A stretch of DNA of 64,000 bases from positions 53,603,209-53,667,208 of the forward strand of contig CM043971.1 in the NCBI GenBank assembly GCA_014529385.2, in the 5' to 3' direction. The notes beneath the pieces were generated by a model. That model saw only the letters and a program-made list of their open reading frames with translations. It was not told the origin of the DNA and did no database searches. Below, piece after piece: positions 1-11,887 of this stretch (its first letter is position 1; every line of letters begins with the position of its first letter). The stretch comes from Adiantum capillus-veneris (taxonomy: Eukaryota; Streptophyta; Polypodiopsida; Polypodiales; Pteridaceae). Position numbers and translations under genes: made by a program.

Positions 1-215
1 TCTAGAAAACATCCCAGAGACTATAGTGATCATTTCAAAACTGAATTGGGATCTCCAAAATCAAGCCAAAAGCCCAAAACTGTCAAGCATTCTATGCAGG
101 TACCAAAATTGACCTAATGTTAAATCCAAAATTCCATTTTCAAAAATTCTAGTGTCAAATGACCTACTAATCATGTTGATTCTGTTGGTACCAAGAAATG
201 TCAATTTGGCCTCCC

Positions 216-237
216 AACATGGATCGTAATCCATGTT
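216..237. repeat. Dyad-symmetric repeat core, arms AACATGGAT / ATCCATGTT
   Basis: Two perfect 9-bp complementary arms (216-224 and 229-237) flank a 4-bp spacer CGTA. The same core recurs at 27.78-28.66 kb in a ~286-bp tandem array. About 200 bp after the core, both loci continue into the same decayed ORF family. No function is known to me. It could be a binding site for a dimeric protein or just a conserved part of a transposable element. Confidence 0.75.
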
Positions 238-1135
238 CCTCTGAGTCAGAATAACAGCAGAATTTGACCAAAGAGAGAGATAGTCCCCAGGACCCTAGTA
301 GCTTTTTCAAAATTAAAATTGGACCTGAATTGTTAATGTTGTGAGAAAAACTGTGGAGTACTGAAGTATCTAATTAAATTTTGTCGATTAAAATCTTGAA
401 CTAACAAGAGCGGCTATAAACTCATAGCCATCAAGCATTTTTTGACAGGTTGCAAGTGCTAGAGAGTACAACCCAACAAGTAAGACCAAATCGAAGAATT
501 CAAGTTAACCAATGAGGTAACAAGATTTGGATTTTGTAAGATCAATTCTTCATGTATTTGCAATCAGGAAGATTGTACCAGAATAGGAATCCCAGTGTCA
601 TAGACCAAGTGAGCAATCACTCAATTGAAGGTAGTGTGAATCAAAGACCACTACATCCTCTAGAAGCTATTATAGAGGAAATTTTTTCTGATACCTCATC
701 AAAAATATCATACACCCGAATGACTGAGGAATCCAACAAGGTGAACGTTAAGGAAGGAACTTCCATGGGGATAGGTCCTTCACAACCTGCATCTGACGTA
801 AAATTTTTGTATCTAAAGTTTCAATTCAAGAATGTGCTTAAAGCCAAAATCTATAAGGAATGGACCGCTACTGTGTTAAGTTGGAAAACAAGCCAAGTGA
901 GTTCAAGCACCTTATAGATGTGGACTATGATGGAGAAAAATAGTTTGACCAAGAGGGGATGATGTACCTAGTTGTTCACAACCCTTTTATTATGGACAAA
1001 TGGAGATTGACTGGCACCAAGGACAAGGTAGATGAAGAGTTGGTAGATGAACCACCCAAAATGGACAAACAAAATGTTATGCTCAGACGCACTAATGAGA
1101 TAGAGTGGCTTAATACAGACAACACTTACGTGGGG
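217..1135 (+). pseudogene. Decayed ORF family A, copy 1 (probable transposable-element coding relic)
   Basis: The open stretches 552-917 and 959-1240 are fragments of one coding region broken by stops. DNA from 217 to about 1,135 aligns by eye with 28,635-29,520, including the shared segment around 400-470 that resembles a splice acceptor (T-rich then ACAG) and the peptide motifs YLVVHNP and IMDKWRLTGTKD. A minus-strand copy lies immediately to the right, so the two copies face each other at about 1.14 kb. I do not recognise the protein family. Its multicopy nature and association with repeat cores suggest a transposable element. The ORF called past 1,140 runs into the opposing copy and should not be trusted. 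Confidence 0.5.
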
Positions 1136-1927
1136 CTATATAAATTCAAGAATGGAGAACAGATTCCCTTGGTATTTGGTCTGTTCTACCTCCTCAGGAC
1201 TCATCATAACAAAGTTATTGTTATAACAATCCCTAAATAGGTAAGATGGTAGATCTATTGAACCCTTGTCCTTGATCTTGAAGATATAGATGATCTTCAT
1301 GGGTGTTAATTGCTTTGGTTTGGCATGAGAGATCCATAAAAGATCCTTGACATTCCTATCCTCCCAACAATAGACTCCAATCCTAGGATTATCAGTACTA
1401 AGCCGTTTCAAAGGTTTCAGATCAACTTGATCGTATCCCTCGGATTCTAAAGTCAATGGACCTTCTTTTGTTGCCATATCCGGAATTATTGTATTCACTT
1501 ATAACCCCCATTTGTCTATCACATCAGGATTTTCAACTTTTACATACTGAGTCCCATTTTTATCCATATACATTTTTCTTTGTTTGTTTGCCCTGATTTC
1601 CTCTTCAAACTCTATTTCATGCTCATCAATGCGAATGGTATACTCCTCATTAGGATCTAGGTAAACCTGAGCTCCATGGATGTTAGTCTTATAAAAGGTA
1701 AGTATGTGCTTATATCGCACTGTTGTTCATGTTCCTCACTGAATTGAAGAGGAAGACATTTCAGATGTTGAATCGAAATAAGTGTCTGGGACTTCTTCAA
1801 AGATAGTGCCCAATTGATCACCTTGATTCACACTCTCTTTGGTGGATACCCTACTAGCAGTCTCTCCAAGAATGCCTTGGACACACATGTTAAAAACTTT
1901 AAAATAAGTCTCTGAGTCAAGTTTCAC
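1136..1927 (-). pseudogene. Decayed ORF family A, copy 2 (inverted)
   Basis: Minus-strand reading frames at 1927-1736, 1720-1499 and 1498-1136 form one interrupted coding region. The peptide ending VENPDVIDKWGL corresponds to the HNPFIMDKWRL segment of the plus-strand copy, and IFEEVPDTYFDSTSE corresponds to its IEEIFSDTSSK segment. The three frames are separated by stops and frameshifts, so the copy is not functional. Its upstream side (about 2.1 kb) holds a dyad core, matching the arrangement of the other copies. The product is unknown. Confidence 0.5.
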
Positions 1928-2104
1928 AAAATTTGAGCAAAATTTATCAAGTCAAACTCAATTTCTCGACAATCAATACAGATTTCAGTTTTTATCAAGT
2001 TTTTGGTCTGTTCCGTGATCCAAACTCTATGAGCCTTCACAAAAGATGTTTATAATCATGCATAGAGTCTCTGGTATCAACCTTGATAAATTTTGAGCTA
2101 AATA

Positions 2105-2124
2105 TAAATAATCACAATTATTTA
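2105..2124. repeat. Dyad-symmetric repeat core, arms TAAATAAT / ATTATTTA
   Basis: Perfect 8-bp arms flank the spacer CACA. The same core, followed by CTTTTG, occurs twice at 61.75-62.35 kb, and a degenerate version lies near 62.04 kb. Relative to the minus-strand ORF at 1.93 kb this core is on the upstream side. Confidence 0.7.
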
Positions 2125-2129
2125 CTTTT

Positions 2130-3689
2130 GCTTAAAATGAACAATTTTTGTGATTTTTTCAATGGTCAGTCTTTTTGTGACATGTTCAAGCCTCTGAGTC
2201 AAGTCAAAACTTAATTTGGCCTTAATTCTCAAGAAAATGTCAATAACCTGAGTTTTTGCCAACTCTTACCTCAAATGCATCTTTATGCTTACCCACTGGT
2301 TCATATGACTTTTATGAGCATAATCTTTATCCGATTTCAGTGGTTGATAATCTTTTGATGTTGTTTTACGTTGTAGACTTGAAAAGTCTGCAACCTCACA
2401 TAAACAACTCATAGAAAATTCTTTTAGAGTGAGCAATGATTTGATATCCTACCTCGGATTCTACTTACCCTATTCCTAAGTTCTATTGCAATTGGGTTGT
2501 GGAAGGTGTCCACAAACACTTGTTTTTTTGTTTTTTATGGTTTCCTGAGCATTGATCTTAAGACTTGTCTCGTCCATCAATCATTCTCACAATCCCAACC
2601 TAATCCTACAAGGTACTTAGCTAGTACAATCTACTCCCAAGCTACCTCTACACAACCAAAGGTGACACTCTTAAGCTATGCAGTTTTAAAGAGAAAGTTT
2701 AACTCTAGGTGATCCTATAGGAATTTAAAGGACAATTACACTAGACATTGTTGTTTTCCCTAGTTTATATCTACTCCTCCCCAACAATGGCACCAAATGT
2801 GGATGAGTTTACTCCTCACTCTTATCGTATTGCAGACATAGCAAGAACCACAAACATAATTGTCAAATGGGACAAAGCTGACTTGACTAGTGCATGGAGG
2901 CTACAAGAGGGTTTCAAGCTCTTGGAAAACAACAACCAACTCGCATCTAACAGAAGCTACACTCAAATGACTTAAGTCATCAAAAGCTAGTTGCTAATCG
3001 GCAAGCAAACCATGATCATTACAGCATCAAAAGACATCCGAATGCTATGAAACTTCTAGGACAATTATATAAGACCTAAGCACACATGCTTATAGTCTCA
3101 AATTTGACTTTCAATGAGTTGTAAAAAATGTAATTATTCATAATAGTGAGATTTTGACATAATCGTTTCTAATCCCAAATTCATCTAAATGCTTAGCAAT
3201 GATGCCCCAATACCCCGCCTATACTTACTTTGTGATTTCCTAGCTTAAATTCCTACTTATGATGAAATTAGGCCGTGGGTCAATGACGTCAAATGCTACA
3301 ATTTATCATGCTATGTTTACGTCAATGCGTAGAGCTCTTACTTGTGGTTGCAATGCAACAGACGGCACTGCAATGTGACAACCAACAAGGGAGATAGAAG
3401 CAGGAGAAGGAGAGAAGAGAGCACTGTAAGCTCACACTCTGTATTTCATTATCCAAGAACTTAATAATAACTTTACAAAATTGGCTTTTATACCTTAGCC
3501 AAGGTTTCTTAGGTCAAAAACTAATCAACTGGGAGCTCTAACTAAGGATAAATTGATATAATCTGGAAGCTTATAGCTCCGGCTCCTAGATTACAATATC
3601 CACTCGTTCAATAACAGTTACAATCTTCTCGATTTATCAAAAGAATAAATGTTACATGGGTTAGCTTGCTGTTAATAGTTGTACAACAC
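2130..3689. other. Unassigned AT-rich intergenic stretch
   Basis: Only short unconnected reading frames are present, the longest about 75 codons (2,748-2,975). None carries a domain I can recognise. The stretch is probably repeat-derived, but no boundaries or terminal repeats are visible. Confidence 0.4.
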
Positions 3690-4215
3690 CCAAACCACCA
3701 ATCTTGGTACTTTAGGATGGCTTGTGTACTATCTCTTAGTACCAAGTCCATGAGAGTGTTATTATCATGTATCTTTGTAGTATTCTTTTTTTGGTAGTCT
3801 TAACTTTAGAGTACCCAGAGTTCCCAACCTGGTACTTCACAATGCTATGTGTAGTATTTTCACAGTACCAAGTCATTGAGACTTTGGAACTTTGGTAGTT
3901 CATCAAATGATTCTTTGAAACTTAGAGTTGCACAGTACCCAAATCACCAATCCTGGTACTCTGTAATTTGCACAGTACCAAGTCCCTGGGACTAGTACCC
4001 AGAGTTTCAAACCTGGCACTTTACAATGTTGCGGGTAGTATTTGCACACTACCAGGCCATTAATACTTTGGTACTTCATCCAATGACCTTACAAAATTTA
4101 ACGCTAATTAGTACGCAAACCACTCATTTTCGTACTTTACAATGGCTTGGGTACTATTTACACAATACCAAGTCTCTGAGGCTGGTACTGTGTTGAATGT
4201 TTTGCTAGCTGAATT
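3690..4215. repeat. Degenerate repeat block with recurring GTACCAAGTC / TGGTACTT motifs
   Basis: Variants of CAGTACCAAGTC recur near 3,739, 3,865, 3,975, 4,050 and 4,166, each following a TGGTACTTTACAATG-like segment. Spacing is irregular (about 75-126 bp), so this is an old, decayed tandem block. GTACCAA-rich sequence also occurs at 6.1-6.4 kb and 8.8-10.6 kb, bracketing the coding relics in between. Confidence 0.55.
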
Positions 4216-4579
4216 CTCAATTTCAAATTTGGTACTTTACTATCAACTTTTGGGTCTATTATTGTAAATTTTGAAGCTTGCATCTCTGTGTCATCTTCAA
4301 GGATTCAAACCTCCATTGTTTTCATATCTCAGGTGGAACTGTACAAGAGATGCAAATGAAGGCACCCCACGATCGAGCTATCTTTTAGGTCTTTTGAGGC
4401 CTTAAAGCCATTCTTTATTCAAAAGCTAAAAGAACGGTATACTTGTTGTTGTGTATATCATGTGTGCAGATGCTATTCCTCAAGGACTCTTTCAATCACA
4501 TGTGGAAAAATCGGTTTGGGCATCATGGAAAAGCTCATACCTACATATGTTATGTGTGTTGTAGCAATAATGATGCAAT

Positions 4580-6190
4580 TCAGTGCTCGGCAGAGTAGGT
4601 AGTATGGCATCATACAAGTAGTTTGTGGGAATCCATTTTGTGTCCAAATCCAATTGAAAACGAGTTCCACGCAAAGAATTTCTTGGTCAGGGAATGTTCT
4701 CAATGTGGCATAACCACGTTGCCCTTTTGTCCATATGAGATTTCCAACGATAGCAAGGAGGTGTCTATCACGGTGTTCATGGATGTCAGCAATGAACATG
4801 TGGCTGATGATGGAAGTGAAAAGAAAAGAAGGACTTGGTTCTACGAAGAATGTCAGGTGCTTCTTTCCATGGCCTTTTTGCAAAGCATCTGAAATATTTC
4901 ATCAAGCACAACTTCATCTTTCGGTGGCAAGCACAACAGTTTCAAAGAAAGCATGCTTAGATTTTCTAACAATGTTGTTGTTTTTGTAATTGACTTTGCG
5001 GAGAATTATTCATTCAAAATACAGAATGAAATACAATTGATGCATTGGTGGTAAACACAAGTAACAATCCTTGTGCATATTACATAGGTTAGAAATTTGG
5101 GAGGTGTCGTACAGAAGACATTGCATTTCTACATATCTTATGATAAGCAGCATGATACTTTTTTTGTACAACATTGCTTTATGCTTCATGACAGGTAAGG
5201 TCACCGTTTGCGATATCATTGGGTATGGTCAAATGGTGCAGCATCACAATTCAAGGCATGCCAACCTTTTTACTTTGTTTCTAGTAGGTACCATCAATTA
5301 ACAGGCTTTCACATGATGTGGAACTTCTCTGCATCGGGCATGGAAAAGGGGAGCACGATGGAGCTAGTGTTGTCATCAAGAGATTAATAATGCGTGAGGA
5401 GCTGAAACTAAACGGGGCACCGATGAAGGGTGTGGCTGATGTTGTTAATTATCTAAAGGCAAAATTTGGAGACACGGCTGAGTCCACATATCTAACACAC
5501 CGAGAGTGTTTTGGCTGGTTTCAAAGGATGAAGTGCAACAGGATATTCCGCATGAATGCCAACAAATCCAAGGCTTATGTGCAATCCATTGTGTAGATGG
5601 TTATTCACCTAAGGACACATGTGCTCTACGTCTTCATACACTCTCATGATTTTGTGATGCATGCTTAAGTAGGCAATGGAGGAGATGCAAGAGCAAGCAA
5701 TACATTGAAGAATGGAAATACATAACCATTGTACCGATGCAAGACGTGGACAATGAGGATATTGAGGAAGAGGAGGGAGCCAGTGAGGATGATAGCAACA
5801 TGACAATTGCAGCAATGAGATCGGACATCAACTTTCCAATGTACGAGGGTAACACACAGACAATATGTGAAATGTTGTCCATTGGGGACAACTTTGCAGT
5901 GAAGGTAGTTGAAGGCGGTGAGGACTTTTATCTTTTGAAATTCACCAAAGCTATGTACCAGGCACACAAAGCACAAAGGGATAAGTGACACAACAAGATT
6001 GTTAGAGGTGGACTTGTGGTTGAAGGCTTGTACTATGGCTAAGTGGATGGGAAATGTGATACATACAACCTTCTTGATCATACACCACCAGTCATGATCT
6101 ATTCCCACCTTGTAGTGAGATGAGCAGCACCAAATTTGGTCCTTTACGGTACCCAATTTACCAGTACCAAGTGTGAAATTTTTCAGTCTC
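4580..6190 (+). pseudogene. Broken coding relic with a GHGKGEHDGA motif, probable mobile-element ORF
   Basis: Short in-order peptides across three frames read as one decayed protein: a Cys-containing start (ECSQCGITTLPFCP), then VIDFAENYSFKIQNEIQ, then VWSNGAASQFKAC, then GHGKGEHDGASVVIKR (near 5,335-5,390), and finally an acidic stretch and GDNFAVKVVEGGEDFY (5,737-5,988). Many stops and frame changes separate them. From memory, this ordered set of motifs belongs to multicopy, poorly characterised proteins in plant genomes. I cannot name the family or prove it is a transposase. The longest single pieces are 4,623-4,892, 5,318-5,596 and 5,737-5,988. GTACCAA-rich repeats lie on both sides. Confidence 0.5.
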
Positions 6191-6380
6191 AGTACCAAAG
6201 GCTTCAAATTTGATACTGGTAATTATAATTTCCTGAGTCCACAATGGTAAATTTTTCCAAAAAAAAGCCCTATGCTATAAAGTTTGTACAATGAAGCTTC
6301 CCTCAGTTACAAAATCATCCTACAATGGGAAGACTAGTACCAAATTTGGTACTTACCATTACCAAATTCAAAGATCAAGA
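6120..6380. repeat. GTACCAA-rich segment with an 18-bp perfect palindrome
   Basis: The palindrome AGTACCAAATTTGGTACT occupies 6,336-6,353. Further GTACCAA and TTTGGTAC motifs occur at about 6,130-6,220. The segment separates the plus-strand relic (4.6-6.2 kb) from the 3' end of the minus-strand relic (6.66 kb upward), and its motifs match the blocks at 3.7-4.2 and 8.8-10.6 kb. Confidence 0.55.
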
Positions 6381-6658
6381 CAAAATGACCACAAAAACAT
6401 ACTGTAAGAAAAATGACTAAATGGACATTCGTGGATTTTCATTTTCACATAAAGAGGAATACATAGCAGACTGCACTAAGAAAATTTTATTTCTTTGTTC
6501 CACAAATCATGGGTTGATAGGGGGGTCAAAGCGATAAGCATATCCCTCTTGCTGAATGAAATAATTAGCACAAGAGGGCTAACATCGTCTTCTACATCAA
6601 AGAGGGGGTGTTGATGGCTATATGTTGTTGAGTAGGGAGCAAAAATCCAGCCCTCCAA

Positions 6659-8730
6659 TTAGGGCTTGACCAATTTTGTGAAGTACAAGGGGTAGTAGGG
6701 ATCAAGGTAAGGAGGCTCATATGATCGAATAGGACATTTCTCATAGTCATTTCTAAGTGCCTTATATCTACACTCATCTACAAGTATGGTAGTGTTGGCA
6801 TTATACGACGGGTGTTTTTCCCACACTGATCTTAGCAGCTTCAAGAAAATAGGCTTATCACCAACATCCCCTGGTACAAAGACATCAAGGATAATGGGTA
6901 GCCACATCTCACACTCTTTTTGGCTGAACATATCTGTAAGAGTAGGGGAAAGTTAAGCACAATTAATGATAGTAGAAACTGGTAATCAGCATGATGAGGA
7001 TGAGGCAAGAAGAGGGTTAGGTGTATACCTTTGACCACTCGTTTACTACGACAGTATGGCAGGCATGTTCCTAGATAGTGCATTAGCTTTCTCTTCTACA
7101 ACAGGACCATATCATAATATCTGCTTGTCTGGAAAACTTTACAAGCACATCCTTTGCATCCGGCCTGACCACACACCATAACTCTCGACCCAGACGATAT
7201 ACAAATGGTCTCACCTCCATTGGGAGGTGCAAAAACTGCATCTTTGATAATGGTTGGTTGTAGCTCTTTAAGAGCACACCATTCACTTCAAATACAATCA
7301 GCCACCTGCCTATAGCCATAACATCTTTTGGCAGCTTTATGTCAACTAATTTTTCCTTTAGCCACCACGGATCAATTTTTACAGTTCCAATAATATTTTG
7401 AGTCATTTATCACACAATGAAGATCCTACAACAACTTACTTAAAGGGTCAATTAAAAGATCAAAGGGCCAAAGTCTACCAAAAGAGATCACAATATAAGA
7501 AGGAAAATGTAACTTGTACTTAAAACATATGGTAATAGATGGAGACCAAAATATAATCTCAGTGCATTACATCAAGACACAGACTGTCAATTACAAGGGT
7601 AGGCATAAGCTAAAGTTTGCAAGCATGGGACTTGTTGGCACGTCCATGGATGCGCTTTCTTTCTACTATAGACAATAAGTTTGACAAGGTGAAATCACCT
7701 GGAGATGTTGGCCTTGGGCCGGCCACCTTCTCTGGATTAGTAGCATCCATGCCCACATCAATCAGATATGTCACCTTATCTTAACTTTTCCCTTGTTTAC
7801 ATATTTCTCAACAGTCCCACCTTTAGCACCATCCTCAATATTGTTTGCTTTCTTAACACCATCGGCCACTCCCTCGCCATTCCCTTCAATAGCACCCTGC
7901 CATGCCACGGCCTCAGCTATAGTTAGCAGCACCTCGTCAATTACAGAGGGTTCATCAGCTGTGGTTTGCTCGTGCTGTGTCTTGTTGACTTCCATTGCAG
8001 AGGCCTCAACAGTATTTATTCCCACACTATCTCGGCCTTCAGCAACCTCTCTCCTTCCATGATAGTAGTATCCACCCCTTGGCTGTCACCCTTTGTGTAC
8101 ACATCCTGCCCCTCAACTTTCTCCTTCCTCCAACCAGATTCCAATTCCATGAGGACTTCTTGAACCTATTCCATACTAGCAAGGTCCTCCACATCCTTAA
8201 CAAAAACCTTTGCTGGTCCAGGGCCACCATTCTTCACACCCACCGCGTTTGTTCCTTGCACATGTTGGCTTGTAGGTGTCACATCTTCCTCATCTGCACA
8301 ATCACAAATGACTCACTCAATCAACATCGTAATCCAAAAGTAGAAAGCCTCAACATATTGAAAATAGTGCCAACTTACCCTTTACAGTATAATTCCCATT
8401 GATATATGCTTTTTCCACTGCAAAAATTACCATGCCACACCCCTCTTTCACACATGTGACACTAGTGTGCAAAAGTTCACTGAAGTAGAGAGGGTGGTAT
8501 TGATGCCTACACTCTAACATGAAGCTTCCCCCAACATACGCCACCTCTAGATACTCCTCGCATGCAGCACACGTGCCAAACACATGGATTGTTTTGTCAA
8601 TATCTACAAGGGGTGGTCTAGGGAAGAGGGTGAACCTCTTTCCTTGCTTCACTTCTTTGAGCATTCCATTCACAAATTGGCAATGGACATATCCCTCCTT
8701 GCAGGAGTCCTCCAGCTTGTCATGGTGTGT
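6659..8730 (-). pseudogene. 3' half of a broken multi-exon gene ending in an FCP1-like HAD phosphatase domain
   Basis: Exons can be traced from splice signals. An acceptor at 8,731-8,732 opens an exon to 8,379 that encodes a Cys/His-rich segment (FGTCAACEEYLE, ECRHQYHPLYF, CVKEGCGMV). It ends at a GTAAGT donor. The next exon starts at 8,293 in a compatible phase, runs past a TAG in VEDLASME-stop and continues into acidic sequence. Near 7,406-7,083 lies an FCP1/NLI-interacting-factor-like core (WLIVFEVNGVLL, then VRPDAKDVLVKFSRQADIMIWS). After an intron (7,028-6,934) the domain ends with KPIFLKLLRSVWE and ILVDECRYKAL. In the family the first motif usually reads DxNG or DxDG. Here the nucleophile position is Glu, and the frame breaks before 7,029, so activity is unlikely. 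The same gene probably begins at 16.4-17.9 kb. Confidence 0.55.
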
Positions 8731-8819
8731 CTATTACACAACAAAAGAAAAATAATCAATCTCAGAGAACATGCCATGCGCTAGACATTGCACAAAAAAT
8801 ATCAATCATTGCACAAGTA

Positions 8820-10632
8820 GTACCCATGCAGATTTGGACTTGCTACCTAGATTCAAAACCACTAAGACTACCAAGAAAAGTACCAAGGTAGTAACTAGGT
8901 ACTAGTACAAAAATTAGCTAGAGACAATACCAAAAATAGTAGAAGGCGGGAGTTAAAAACCACCCAAGAGACTATGGAAAGGTACCAAGACCAAATGATT
9001 GGCACTATGTCAAGGAAGTACCAAGGCAGTCCAATCCTCCAATGATAAGGTCCAAGGCACTACCAAAACAAAGCAAAGGACCAAAACTACCTATGAAAAC
9101 TACCAAAAATTGTACCTAAGAATCCAAGGGTATTGTATGCACCAAAGAGATCAAGAACATACAAAGGCATCTTCTAGTCAAAGCTAGATTTGGTACTATA
9201 ATAGGGAAGCACCAAGGCATCATCCTAGATGTCTAAGTACCCTGGCACTTCCAAGACAAAGTAAACATACCAAAGCTAGCCAGAATCAAGACCAAATATA
9301 GTTGGAGGCAGTACCTTTAAATCCCAAAGAGACCATGGAAAAGTACCCGAGACATCCCTAGAATCATTAAAAGTACCAAGCAGTATTGTATGCACCAAAG
9401 ACCAAGGAGATGCCAAGGCAGTCCTTGAGAAATCTATGATTGGTGGTATAACAAGCGAGCACCAAAGCAGCTAGAGACAGTACCAAAAATATTAGAAGTC
9501 AAGAATTAATAACTACCAAAGAGAGTATGGAAAGGTGCCAAGACTAAACGATTGGCACTAATCCAAGGAGGTACCAAAGTGGTCCCATCCTACAACGATA
9601 AGTTCCAAGGCACTACCAAAACAATGCAAATGACCAAAACTACTAGAAAAAGTACCAAAGAGCTTAAGGGTACTTATGCACCAAAGAGATCAAGAACACA
9701 CTAAGGCATCTTCTAGTCAAAGCTAGATTTGGTACTATAACAACGAAGCACCAAGGCATAACCATCCTAGATGACTAGGTACCCAGGCACTTCCAAGACA
9801 AATTAAACACACCAAAGCTAGTTAGAAGCAATACCAAATATAGTTGGAGGCAATACCTATAAATCCCAAAGAGACCATGGAAAAGTACCCACCAAGACAA
9901 CCCTACAATCATTAAAAGTACCAAACAATATTGTGTGCACCAAAGACCAAGGAGATTCCAAGGAAGTCCTAGAGACAGCTATGATTGGTGGTATATCAAG
10001 GGAGCACCAAGACAGCTAGAGACAATACCAGAAATACCAGAAGGCAAGGATTAAAAACTATTAAAGAAACTATGGAAAGGTACCAAGACTAAACATTTGA
10101 CATTATGCCAAAGAGGTACCAAATTTCTACAATGGTAAGGTCCAAGGCACTACTAGAACAATGCAAAGGACCAAAACTACCTACAAAATGTATTAAAAAG
10201 AGTACCAAAGACTCAAAGGGTACTTATGCACCAAAGAGATCAAGAACATACCAAGGCATCTTCTAGTCAAAGCTAGATTTGGTACTATAACAAGGAAGCA
10301 CCAAGGTAGTACCATCCTAGATGTCTAAGTACCCAGGAACTTCCAAGACAAAGTAAACATACCAAAGCTAGCTAGAAGCAATACCAACTACAATGGGAGT
10401 TAGTACCTATAAATACCACAAAGACCATGGAAAAGTACTCGAGACAGCCCTACAATCATTAAAAATACCAAACAATATTTATACACTAAAGACCAGGGAG
10501 ATGCCAATGTAGTTCTAGAGAAATCTATGATTGGTGGTATATCAAGGAAGCCTCAAGGTAGTACCACGGCAAAGTAAACTAACAAAGTTAGGTAGAAGTC
10601 GTACCAAAATTAGTTGGGGTGGTGTTTATAAA
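8820..10632. repeat. ~545-bp tandem repeat array (about 3.3 diverged copies)
   Basis: Landmarks recur at near-constant spacing: CTAGTCAAAGCTAGATTTGG near 9,174, 9,713 and 10,263; GACCATGGAAAAGTAC near 9,332, 9,873 and 10,423; and ATGGAAAGGTACCAAGAC-like near 8,970, 9,521 and 10,068. Periods are 540-550 bp. The units are themselves rich in short ACCAAGG and GTACCAA motifs. The array is interrupted by the copia element, and a remnant continues at 16,125-16,215. Confidence 0.75.
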
Positions 10633-10846
10633 AGTTGGGATTAAAGCCCAAGTGGCCTCTTATGCGGATATGGCCGGCCGCCCGCCTAACTCACTTACCT
10701 CTAACTCTTTGTATATACTAACTTATACTTTGTGAATACTAAGGTATTGGAGATAACCCTTCTAACAGTTCTCTGCGTACTGTACTGTGTAAGCTCACTC
10801 TGTGTGTGTGTGAGAGAGTCGACCCACGCTCCGCTCCGCGACTTCA
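10633..10846 (+). repeat. 5' LTR of the copia element
   Basis: This 214-bp LTR matches 15,911-16,124. The terminal TG of the LTR has become AG at its first base, while the 3' copy keeps TG, and both end in CA. Other differences are two G/A changes in the GTACTGTACTGTG segment and one C/G change at the start of the GT tract. Confidence 0.92.
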
Positions 10847-10848
10847 AT

Positions 10849-10860
10849 TGGTATCAGAGC
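10849..10860 (+). promoter_or_regulatory. Primer-binding site
   Basis: TGGTATCAGAGC lies two bases after the 5' LTR. It is the usual plant copia site complementary to the 3' end of initiator methionine tRNA, used to prime minus-strand DNA synthesis. Confidence 0.92.
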
Positions 10861-11887
10861 CTTGGTTCAGTGCGGATTTGCGCAATCGCGCGCGCGCGCA
10901 CTTTTCCGGCAGATTCTGGATCCGGAGTTCGAAAATTCACACTCGGCGTTCCGGGAGCGTTTCCATCAGGTGACCTGCGGTTTTACCCCCCTTTCGAAGC
11001 CGTTTATGCCCTCAAAATTTCGTTCTGAGCACCACAGCAGAAGATAGATTTCAGCCGCAAAGAAATCCGTCTTGTGTAGATTGGCAAGCAGGAGGTGGTC
11101 GACATCAACATCGGCATCGACATACATCACTCATTAGTCTTCAGAGCATCATCTATAGACCAGGTACACATATATATCATCACATATATATATTGCAGTC
11201 TGCATTGTTACTTCTTGTGCTTGCCAGGTTCTAGGGGAGGTGTGGCCATACGACGGCTTGACACCACTGGCATGTATTGCAGATTGATGTACTGTGATTG
11301 TGGGTCTGCTAGTTGTGAGTCACGCTAGCAGACAGACCGCCGCAGCGGTCATAGGACAGTGATTGGTCTATTATAGGATGTATGCTAGTTCTGGGCAGTT
11401 TGCTGAGCCATCTGAGAGGGTCGTGTGTGAGGTTTTTTGAAGCCAAGCACTGGGGACTGGGTTACCCAGTGTGAGGTGGATTAGGTTGCTGGAGTTCCCC
11501 TCTACACGCATCCTCTTCGGCGACTTTTATCCCTTAGGATGTATGACTTTGTGTAGACACTGGATTGCATCTTATGCGTCAGGCCGTTGAGGCATTGCTC
11601 AGGGTTCAGTCTTGAGACAGATACAGGTTCTGTCATCGCCCAGAGAGGAGACAGTGTATGCTTACAGGATTTGTCACTGGTCAGCTATTTATGATTGTTT
11701 TTTGAGCTATCTTTTGGTTCCCAGAGCTCAGTTTACAGGGGAGACTCTGTCAAAAATTTTCAAAATACTGATAGTTCCTGAGGAGAGGTGTTCAGCTTGT
11801 TGATTACAGCTTGTTTACTGTGTACAGAGGCCAGTTTACAGGGGAAACTCTGTTGGATTTTTCTCAGGAGTAAACAGTTTGGCAGAT

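Noticed and set aside
5609..6207. 180-codon minus-strand frame
   Set aside because: It lies antisense to the motif-bearing plus-strand relic (GDNFAVKVVEGGEDFY) and has no recognisable domain.
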